Below are positions 14,201 through 21,800 of a DNA stretch of 31,036 nucleotides, in pieces. Source of the DNA: a virus; the IMG/VR virus record IMGVR_UViG_3300017771_000060, positions 1 to 31,036 of that record, one strand, 5' to 3'. A program made the translations under genes and the position numbers. Each line of letters opens with the position of its first letter. Positions within the stretch are counted from its first letter, which is position 1. The notes under the pieces were generated by a model. The model was not told the DNA's origin, did not search any database, and saw only the letters and a list, made by a program, of their open reading frames with translations.

Positions 14201-14827
14201 CCAAGTCCACCTCTTAATCAAGGAATTTCTGCAAGTAGACCTCAACCATTTATGCCACAACAAAATCAGTTTGGGCAATTTCTTGCAGGTGGCGGAGAAA
14301 CAGAACTACCTAATGAAGGTTTAAAAGCTTTAGCTCAAACAGAAAAAGGTAAAGAAGCTGTAGAAGCAATGGGTTATCAAGAAGGTGGTCAAACAGATAT
14401 GATGCAAGTAATAAACGATCCTATAACACAACAATTATCTGCATTTTTATTAGGTAGAAGCGATGACTCAAATATAATAGACCAGTTTATTAATAAATAT
14501 GGTCCTGAATTATTTGAACAAATAAGAAATATGGTTTTATCTCAAGCATCAGGAAATCCTAATGTACAAACACAAGGTCAAATACAAGGTAATGGCAATA
14601 GCGGAATGGCTGATGACATACCAGGCATTATAGGTGATCAAGAAAAAATAGCTGTATCTCAAGATGAATTTATAGTACCAGCAGATGTTGTATCTATGTT
14701 AGGTGATGGCAGTTCAGACGCAGGTTCTAAACAGCTATACAATATGATGGATAGAGTTAGACAAGCAAAAACTGGAGGAACAACACAAGCTCCTCGAATA
14801 AATCCAAATAAGGTAATGCCAGCATGA
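11237..14827 (+). CDS. Large Gly/Pro-rich virion protein with glycine-zipper N-terminus
   Basis: Encodes 1196 residues. About residues 50-128 are a hydrophobic Gly/Ala stretch (GSLAGSALFTGAGAGALGGL) that could insert in a membrane, as in ejected virion proteins. Residues 280-1010 are low complexity, rich in Gly, Pro, Thr and Gln. They include a near pure Gly/Thr/Asp tract at 463-523 and three copies of P-I-L-G-G-[SR]-D-F-L-P at residues 672, 841 and 918. The last 180 residues look folded (IAVSQDEFIVPADVVSML, then DAGSKQLYNMMDRVRQA), a tail found in many marine phage proteins. A virion or internal role is likely. The minus strand shows only shadow frames here. Confidence 0.8.
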   Translation: MDIQQQTKNVAAQGRYGDSMLLHVNPAEVKGLAQAMPITVNPDTGQPEAFLPFLAPILGSLAGSALFTGAGAGALGGLIGSSGLSSLAAGAIGSGLAQTAVTGDVKKGLMAGLTGYGVGSMLQGAAGAAGATEGIKSSVLANPEATMGLDAIGSQTLSSVGEDALGQALTSEAGKSAINAAVTNPNSAITSANSFSNLGSAVGDGQTLAQGGSNLMAGLMKPSAYIPMGVGMGTTGIMESQEEYERMLAQMDLDEEERKRKMYEKYPEQIPMAEGGRTGFRRGGNFGNNNFGRFQNSYDNVSDMFDNLRGRGGGGGQYNQTGTGYNYGGYGGYNAPMARRTRQIPGGFMPGFMPEFSYFESMNPTATDIQGSNPYATPNTGMGGMFGGRERRGGMGGIFGGRRRGYNPQLTPPPPQFGGYGNPFMQTPSYRSFYGNPQMGGMINPYARFTQQPIQPYYGYQPPGDTGGGDDTGGGGSGTGGGSGDGTGGGTGGGDGTGGETGTPGTGTPGTGTTPPGTGTPPPYEVPGMGNFKGNPVVTPPPADTPPGATPPATGTPPETGTTPPTAGGPPPGTGRPPPDYYEDDDFFDRPGQGRPGQGRPPMPPSIGRPGGGVPGGTPGFYEGPEPIDTQLPITRPPEITIPIEGGSDVTIPGFTMPGFGGKPIGGGFTNPILGGSDFLPKPPQIGESVNDGPGSGGMEDPNPIFKPPGRPGQQPISIGGPGGGITSIGQILDPRDPNNRATIGPDGKPVPKPAEIDYGYGPGIRPGAPLLNEIGPIGGSDEINPNISVGSGFFDNPIIPRMINENPIPFTPPTTTPGSGVKAPMPVNDGPGSMGRPVAPILGGRDFLPKEPDLTPLMPKVIDDGRQLPPGVGPQPIGQAPRGPQTGGIPVTGGGSLSSGIKQPMPMPIQGGRIPAPILGGSDFLPQPSGDLRPVQPPQIGGGFMPQPAPPSVQPVPSIGFTPPAPTVGTGNNSIIGRPPSQATFTPPSPPLNQGISASRPQPFMPQQNQFGQFLAGGGETELPNEGLKALAQTEKGKEAVEAMGYQEGGQTDMMQVINDPITQQLSAFLLGRSDDSNIIDQFINKYGPELFEQIRNMVLSQASGNPNVQTQGQIQGNGNSGMADDIPGIIGDQEKIAVSQDEFIVPADVVSMLGDGSSDAGSKQLYNMMDRVRQAKTGGTTQAPRINPNKVMPA

Positions 14828-15294
14828 ATCAAGTAGCAGAAAAAACACAAACAGAAACAGGTTATGACATTTCATTAGTTACTAGTGATAAATTAACTTT
14901 AGTTTGGGAAGATTGTGAAAAAATATTACAAAAATCATGCAAGCGTTCTTATGGAAGAGTTACAACACAAGATGTTTTTTATAATTGTTTAAATAATAGA
15001 ACAAGTCTATGGATTATTTTTGATAAATCTAATCTTAATATTATAGGTGCAGCTATTACTCAAATTAATCAATATCCTACAGGCAAAAAAATGTTAAACA
15101 TTGAGCATGTAGCTGGAACTAAAATGGATGAATGGGCAGATAGAGGTTTAGAGGTTATTTGTAGATGGGGAAAAGATAATCAATGTGAAGGAATTGAAGG
15201 TATAGGAAGAGCAGGTTTTTGGAACTGGATTAAAAAGAAACAAGACTGGAAAAAAACAGCAGTGTTTTTTGAATTTGAATTTGAGGATAAATAA
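14824..15294 (+). CDS. GNAT-fold-like small protein, possible internal virion protein
   Basis: Encodes 156 residues. The pattern of alternating strands and helices, with SLWIIFDKSNLNIIGAAITQ followed by LNIEHVAGTKMDEWADRGLE, resembles a GNAT acetyltransferase core. The acetyl-CoA loop R/Q-x-x-G-x-G/A is not clear, so catalysis is doubtful. T7 gp13 is a small internal virion protein with a similar GNAT-like look and sits before the large internal virion proteins, as here. The start overlaps the previous stop as ATGA. Confidence 0.6.
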   Translation: MNQVAEKTQTETGYDISLVTSDKLTLVWEDCEKILQKSCKRSYGRVTTQDVFYNCLNNRTSLWIIFDKSNLNIIGAAITQINQYPTGKKMLNIEHVAGTKMDEWADRGLEVICRWGKDNQCEGIEGIGRAGFWNWIKKKQDWKKTAVFFEFEFEDK

Positions 15295-17372
15295 TGAGAT
15301 ATTTTAAAGGTGGAGGTTCATCTGCACCAACAGAAACAACAGTTACTAATACTGATCTTCCAGAATATGTTCAACCCTATTTTGAAAGGATTTTAAAAAG
15401 AGGTGAAGCTGAATCTAATCAACCATATACTCCTTATGAAGGTCAAAGATTAGCTTATTTCTCTCCTGATGAAATGGCTGCACAAGGCATGACTAGAGGT
15501 TATGCACAATCAGGCACGCCTATAGAATATCAAATGGCTTCAGAAAGAGCTGCTATGTTAGGTGGACCATATGGTTCTGGTTATCAAGCAGATTTTTTAG
15601 GTAATACATATGATGCAGAAGGATATGGTTCTGGGTATCAAGCAGGATTAGTAGGTTCTGGATATCAAGCAGGACAACAGGGACAAGGTTACGATGGACA
15701 AATTTATCAACCAGGATATCAAGCAGGTTTAGTAGGCTCTGGTTATCAGGCAGGACAACAAGGACAAGGCTATCAAGCACAAGGGTATCAACCTGGTTAT
15801 CAAGCTGGATTTGCTGATTCTGGATATCAAGCTCGTGATTTAGGATTAGGATTTGGTGCACAAGGATTACAATCTGGATATCAAGCACAAGATAATTATT
15901 CTACATATGATCCACAATTAAGAGGTTCTCAATATCAAGCAGCAGGTGTAGGTGAGTCTTATCAACCACTATCTTATGAAGAAAATATAGATAGGTTTAT
16001 GTCCCCATATCAGCAAAATGTAACTGATATACAAAAACGAGAAGCTACACGACAATCAGAAATGATGGGTGATAAAACTGCTGATGCAGCAACTATGTCT
16101 GGTGGTTTGGGTGGATATCGTGAAGCTATTATGCAAGCAGAAAGAGAGCGTAATTTAGGACAACAGTTAGGTGATATACAAGCTAAAGGCAGTCAAGCAG
16201 CATTTCAATCAGCACAACAACAACTTGAAAGAGAAAGAGCTTCTGGTATGGGTGCAGCACAATTTGGGTTACAACAGTTTTCTGCTGGTGAACAAGCTAG
16301 ACAGGCTCAAGAACAAATGGCACAACAAGCCTATCAAGCTGGTGAGTCTGCTAGACAAAAAGCTGCTGAAATGGGTATGTCTGCTAGACAACAAAATCAA
16401 GCATCTAGACAAGCTGAAGAACAATTTAGACAATCAGCGTTTGCTCAAACAGAAAAATCAAGAGAATCTCAAGAGAAATTTAGACAATCTGCATTTCAAG
16501 CAGGTGAATCAGCTAGACAAGAAGCTGCTAAATTAGGATTAAATGCTACACAACAAAATGAAGCTGCAAGACAAGCACAAGAAAAATTTGCACAAAGCAG
16601 TTATCAAATGGAAGAGTCTGCTTTCCAAAAACAAGCAGAAATAGATTTAGGAAGATACCAAGCAGGTGAGCAAGCTAGGCAAGAAGCTTCTAAGTTAGGA
16701 CTTACTGCTGCTCAACAGAACGAAGCAGCTAGACAGGCAGAAGAAAAATTCTCACAAAGTGGATTCCAATTAACAGAAGGTTCTTTTCAAAACCAAGCAG
16801 AGATAGATTTAAAAAGATATCAAGCTGGAGAACAAGCAAAACAAGCAGCATCAAAACTTGGTCTTACAGCAGCACAGCAAAACGAAGCAGCCAGACAAGC
16901 ACAAGAAAAGTTTATGCAAAGTGCATACGCTCAATCAGAAAAATCATTTCAAGAACAAGGCAAACAAGATATTGCTGCATATCAAGCTAGAGAAGCTGCT
17001 AGGCAAGCTCAAGAAAAGTTTGGACAATCAGCTTATGATATGTCACAGCGTTATGGTTTAGCTTCTATAGATGCTCTTAGAGGTGTTGGTGGTGATATAC
17101 AAAGTGATGTAAGAGATCGTATAAATGCATTACAAGGTATAGGTTCACAACAAAGAGCAATGCAACAAGCATCTATGGATATGGGATATCAAGACTTTTT
17201 AAGACAACAAGGATATTCAATGCAACAAATTAGCCAAATGGCTGGGTTGTTAAGAGGAGTTCCTGTTCAACCAAATCAACAAGTAAGCACATATCAACAA
17301 CAACCAGGATTATTCCAACAAGGAATAGGACTTGGATTAGGTGGTTTAGGTTTATATAGAGGTACACAATAA
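15294..17372 (+). CDS. Virion protein with 54-residue tandem repeats
   Basis: Encodes 692 residues, very rich in Gln and Ala. Residues 94-225 hold short GYQAG-type repeats. Residues 230-330 are a helical link (ENIDRFMSPYQQNVTDIQ, QKREATRQSE). Residues 347-562 are four consecutive 54-residue repeats, each with A-R-Q-x-A, QQNEAARQAQ/EEKF and S-x-x-Q motifs, followed by a partial fifth. The helical repeats suggest a long rod or tube that could extend from the virion or into the cell envelope, similar in role to T7 gp14/gp15 ejection proteins, but this is inference. The last 40 residues are Gly/Gln-rich. TAATG joins it to the next gene. Confidence 0.78.
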   Translation: MRYFKGGGSSAPTETTVTNTDLPEYVQPYFERILKRGEAESNQPYTPYEGQRLAYFSPDEMAAQGMTRGYAQSGTPIEYQMASERAAMLGGPYGSGYQADFLGNTYDAEGYGSGYQAGLVGSGYQAGQQGQGYDGQIYQPGYQAGLVGSGYQAGQQGQGYQAQGYQPGYQAGFADSGYQARDLGLGFGAQGLQSGYQAQDNYSTYDPQLRGSQYQAAGVGESYQPLSYEENIDRFMSPYQQNVTDIQKREATRQSEMMGDKTADAATMSGGLGGYREAIMQAERERNLGQQLGDIQAKGSQAAFQSAQQQLERERASGMGAAQFGLQQFSAGEQARQAQEQMAQQAYQAGESARQKAAEMGMSARQQNQASRQAEEQFRQSAFAQTEKSRESQEKFRQSAFQAGESARQEAAKLGLNATQQNEAARQAQEKFAQSSYQMEESAFQKQAEIDLGRYQAGEQARQEASKLGLTAAQQNEAARQAEEKFSQSGFQLTEGSFQNQAEIDLKRYQAGEQAKQAASKLGLTAAQQNEAARQAQEKFMQSAYAQSEKSFQEQGKQDIAAYQAREAARQAQEKFGQSAYDMSQRYGLASIDALRGVGGDIQSDVRDRINALQGIGSQQRAMQQASMDMGYQDFLRQQGYSMQQISQMAGLLRGVPVQPNQQVSTYQQQPGLFQQGIGLGLGGLGLYRGTQ
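15573..15968 (+). repeat. GYQAG short repeats inside the virion protein gene
   Basis: The coding sequence repeats the unit for SGYQAG or PGYQAG about every 8-20 residues, roughly a dozen partial copies, with GLVGSGYQAGQQGQGY present twice. The bases vary at third positions, so it looks selected at protein level. It is a protein repeat, not a CRISPR-type array. Confidence 0.8.
16332..17045 (+). repeat. Four 162-base (54-aa) tandem repeats plus a partial fifth
   Basis: Units begin at 16332, 16494, 16656 and 16818, each exactly 162 bases, with a partial unit at 16980 (YQAREAARQAQEKF). Copies 2-4 are the most alike and each carries KLGL, QQNEAARQA and EKF. The first is more diverged. Exact spacing points to unit duplication by recombination, and copy number could vary between related phages. 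Confidence 0.9.
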
Positions 17373-18823
17373 TGGCAAATCCAATGGAAATATTTCAACA
17401 ATTAGAATACATTCCAGATGAACAATTAGTTGAATATATTAATGATCCAAACTCTCAAATACCAAAATATGCTGCTTTAGATGAAATACAAAAAAGAACT
17501 AATACTAGAAAATCAATAGATGCATCAGGACCAAAACCAGAAGTAACAGTGGCTGATGAAGTTGTGCAAGAGTTTGTAGCTACATCACCAGGTCTTACAG
17601 GAGCTATGACTCAAACATCAGGTGGCAACCTTTCCACGCCTGGTGCAGAGAGTAACATGGCTCCGCCTTTAGGTTTAGGTGGAGGTATGCCTATGCAAAC
17701 AGCAGCAACTGGAGGTTTAACTGGTTATGCTAATGGTGGTAGAACAGGATATTTACAAGGTGGAGGAACAGGAGGTCCTGATTTATCTGCAACAGGTATA
17801 GGAAGTCTTAGTATACCTCCACAATTATTAACTCAAGCAAATAGTTTAGGAATTAATACTGCAAATATGAATTTAAATCAAATTATGCAAGCTATTGCTG
17901 ACACAAATTTACCTGATATTACTAATAGTGGATTACCTATTAATAGTGGACTACCTGCTTCTGCAAATATAAGTTCAGCTCCTCTACCACAAACTATTCC
18001 TCAAGATACTACTAATACTGCAGCACAAGATGTTTTAAATTTATTACCTAATATTAATATGGGTAGTATTCCTGATATTCAATATCAAGCAGTTAATATT
18101 CCAGAGTCTTATTTAACTCCAACACCTGGATTAACAGATGCTGTTAAAAACTTTAAATTACCAGAATTAGATTTAGAAACACCATCTGATATAGATAGAC
18201 AAAATGAATTAAATGTTCATGCATTAGGAACAATGGCTAAAGCTTTTGGAACTGCAAAAAATTTAGGTGAAGCTGGAGCTGCATTAGGTGAAGGTGCTTT
18301 AGGATTATCACAAATTAAAAAAGCACAAAGAGATGCAGCTAATAAAGTAATACAAGCACAAAGAGATTCTGCTTTACAAAATTTTCAAGTTGATAACACA
18401 ATATCAGAGTTAGAAGCTGGTGTTAGACAAGAACAATTTAATAAAGATAAAGCAATTACCGAGATTAAAACTGCTAATAGTAGAGGTGAACTTGAAGCAG
18501 CTTTAAACTTAACTAAATATAGAAATGAACTTAAAGGTGCAGAATATTTAATGGCTAAAAATTTAGTTAATATGGAAATAGTTAAAGATCAAATTGCAGC
18601 AACAAATAATAAAACAGCTGGAACTCTTTATGCATCTATTTCAAATGAATTATCAGGTATGGATATTTCAAATTTTGATCTTTTTGATGAAAACACTGGA
18701 AAACCTAATGAGAAAGGACAAAGATATATAATGTTATCTAACAATCTAAATGCTTTATTAAAACAATTATATGCAAGTCAAGGTATTGTACTTGATGAAA
18801 GTAATCCATATCCAGGAATGTAA
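17372..18823 (+). CDS. Virion protein with Gly-rich linker and C-terminal coiled coil
   Basis: Encodes 483 residues. Residues 1-50 are helical (PMEIFQQLEYIPDEQLVEYI). A Gly/Pro/Thr-rich linker at about 65-150 includes ANGGRTGYLQGGG, similar to AEGGRTGFRRGG in the 1196-aa protein. A Pro/Asn-rich middle follows. Residues 270-420 form a long charged helix or coiled coil (LSQIKKAQRDAANKVIQAQR). The end is again mixed. Its place between the repeat protein and the giant protein suggests an internal or ejected virion component. TAATG starts it and no bases separate it from the next gene (TAAATG). Confidence 0.72.
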   Translation: MANPMEIFQQLEYIPDEQLVEYINDPNSQIPKYAALDEIQKRTNTRKSIDASGPKPEVTVADEVVQEFVATSPGLTGAMTQTSGGNLSTPGAESNMAPPLGLGGGMPMQTAATGGLTGYANGGRTGYLQGGGTGGPDLSATGIGSLSIPPQLLTQANSLGINTANMNLNQIMQAIADTNLPDITNSGLPINSGLPASANISSAPLPQTIPQDTTNTAAQDVLNLLPNINMGSIPDIQYQAVNIPESYLTPTPGLTDAVKNFKLPELDLETPSDIDRQNELNVHALGTMAKAFGTAKNLGEAGAALGEGALGLSQIKKAQRDAANKVIQAQRDSALQNFQVDNTISELEAGVRQEQFNKDKAITEIKTANSRGELEAALNLTKYRNELKGAEYLMAKNLVNMEIVKDQIAATNNKTAGTLYASISNELSGMDISNFDLFDENTGKPNEKGQRYIMLSNNLNALLKQLYASQGIVLDESNPYPGM

Positions 18824-21800
18824 ATGGCTGAATATAAGCTACCAGATGGAAAAATTCTTAATGTTGATGATAATGCAACACAAGAAGATTTAGTACAACT
18901 ACAAGGTAGGTTAGCAGAATTATATCCAGAACATTACTCTCCTTACAAAGAAGAAATAGAACAAACTTTTGGTGGGCATACTAGAGAAATTTTACGAGGT
19001 TTACCAGCAGGTATTGTTGATACAACTCTTTCAAGTGCTCAAGGTATATCCGAATACTTTGATGATGGCAATGATAACAAACTAACAGAAGGCATTAGAG
19101 GTATTAGAAAATATTACTCTGAAAGTGATCTTTATAAACCTGCTGAAGGATATGAAGATGCTTACTCAACTATGTTTGGTAAAGGTCTTGGTTCTATGAC
19201 TTCTCTTATTGGTGCTGGAATGGTAAATCCAGGTCTAGCATATACAATGGCAGCAGGTTTAGGTGTAGACCAACAAGCAGATAATATAAAAAGAACAAGA
19301 GAAGCTGGTAAAGAAGTTTCTGCTTTTCAAGAATTTGGAGCAGAAACATTATCTATACCTGTAGGTGTATCAGAAATGCTTAATCCTGCAAGATTATTAA
19401 GATTTTTAAAAAAAGATAATCCTGTTACACCAGGAATTAAAAATAAACTTATGTCAGCTTTTAAAACAGGTGGATTAGAAGCAGCACAAGAAGCAGGTGC
19501 AGGTATAGCACAAAATATTATATCATCAGGTGGACCTTTTGGATTTACTGATGGTGTATATGATGCAGAAATTCCTCTGACAGAATCTTCTCTTGATGAT
19601 GCTACAGTTGGTTTTGGTGTAGGTGCTGCTGCTGATCTTATTTTTAAATCATTTGGTGGAAGAAGAAATGTTGGAAATGTTTACAATCAAGAACAAGCTG
19701 AACAACAAGATAAACAATTACAACAACAAGATGAAATAATAAAAGAAAGAGTTATATTAGCTTCACAACAAGGAGATCAAGTTATTGATCCTGAATTAAT
19801 TACTAATGAAACATCATTTGGTATAAATCAAGAAGAAATTGTAGAAGGTGAAATAATAGAACCTCCTATATTAGAAACATATAAATTTGTTCCAAACGAA
19901 GATGGATCAGTTAATATTCTTGGTAATACTACAGGAGAAAGTATTGGTGTACTTCCTGATATAGAACAAGCAGGTAAATTTGCCACAGAAACAACTAAAC
20001 AAAAAAGAAATGAATTTATAGTAAGCTCTGCTTTACAAGCCTCATCTATTAATGGATTACTTGGCAATGGTACAGCTACAAGAATAGGACAAAAAATATA
20101 TGATCCTATGAACAATTTTTTAGATGCAAAAGCTATGGCTAATTTTGATTCTAAAATAAGTGAAAAAAGACAAAGACTAGCTAAAGTAGAAGAAGAGATA
20201 GCACAAAATGAAGCTGAAGGTGTTAATAAATTAGTAAATAGTTTAATGGAAAATACAGATACAACTGGATTATCTATAGAAGAATTAGGTGAATTAAAAT
20301 TAGATTTAGAAACTAAACTTTCTAATATACCTGGTGCATATCCAATAAAAGGAAACAAAGTAGACCCATCAAGTACATTGGGTTTATTTTGGAAGTCAGC
20401 AGAAAAAAAAGGAATTGGTAAAAAAAGTTTTTATACAATAAATGAAGCTAAAAAATTATTAAATGCAAATGACTTTAATGCATTTATGTCAGAAAAAGCT
20501 GCTATTCAATTTAAAAAAGTAGAAGCTACAGATCAATTAGAAGCAGTTGCAAGAATTAAAGGTAAAGTAGATACATCTGAAGCACAGATTAATAAAACTT
20601 TTAAATCAAAAAACATTGATGTTGATTACAATAGTCCTGCATTTGAATATCTTGCAGAACAATTTACTGGTGCAAAAAAACTTAACTCAATGAGTAAAGG
20701 TCAAAAAGAAATGTTGATTGCACAGGTAAAAAGTTTACCTAGATTTAATGTTAAAACAAAACTTCCTAATTATGCTCCAAGACCATACACAGCAAATCAA
20801 TTAAATAATTTTTATAATCAATTTGAAGGTCAAAAATTTACTAACAATGATATAAAACTTGGTATTAAAAATAATCAAACAGGTGGTAATCTTACACCAA
20901 AACAAATCAATCAATTTAAAACAGATTTATTAGATAGTGGTCGTGCCGATAAAACAAAAGGCAGATTAACTATGACTAATAATTTTAGAACTCAACAAGC
21001 TCTTAAGGCTGAAAGTTTTATAAATGAAACAAAAAATGAATTTGCAGAAAGATTACAAAGAACTACTACATTATTACCAGAAGAAATTAATGCTGTTGTT
21101 GAAGGAGATGGTATATATGAACAAGGTGTTATAAATGCTGAAGATGTTTTAAAACTTCCTTCTCCTATAGCAGAAGAAAAATATTTACAATTTTTACCTG
21201 CTCTTAAAGAAAGATTAAATTCTTATGGTTTAAAAGATGTAGGTATTCGTTTTGATAATGCTTTAAAAGCTTCATTAAATATTAGACAAAAAGATGGTAA
21301 AACTTTTTATAAACCTACAGATAAAAGTGCTGATGCTTTATATGATAGACCTTTAAAAACTATTATTGCTTCAATGGAAAGAGTTGATTCAACAGGCACA
21401 CTAACAGAAACTGAATTAGAAGCAAAGCTAACAAACATTTTAGATCACGAAACAGTACATGCATTAGTACAAATGAATTTGCTTAAACAAAGTGAGTTTC
21501 AATTATTGATAAAAGAAGCAAATAAAAGGATACCAAAAAGACAACTTGATTCAATTAAAAATAGATATGCAGATTTAACAGAGCTACAAATTAATGAAGA
21601 ATTAGTTGCTGAATTATTTAGATTACATAGAAACAATCCTCAGTTATTAGCACCTAAACCTAAAACTATAATAGATAAAATTATTAAATTTTTTACTAAT
21701 ACTATACAAACAATATATGACTCTGCATTTACTAGTCCTAGAACTATATTAAAAGATATAGAAAGTGGAGTAATAGGTAGTAGAGAAAGAGGTGAAATTA

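Noticed and set aside
15573-15968. Short repeats as a possible CRISPR array
   Set aside because: Repeats are in frame, vary at third positions, and have no uniform repeat/spacer structure. They are protein repeats.
19828-20358. Minus-strand frame of 176 aa inside the giant gene
   Set aside because: The plus-strand protein is continuous and coherent through this region. The antisense frame has odd composition and no neighbouring minus-strand genes.
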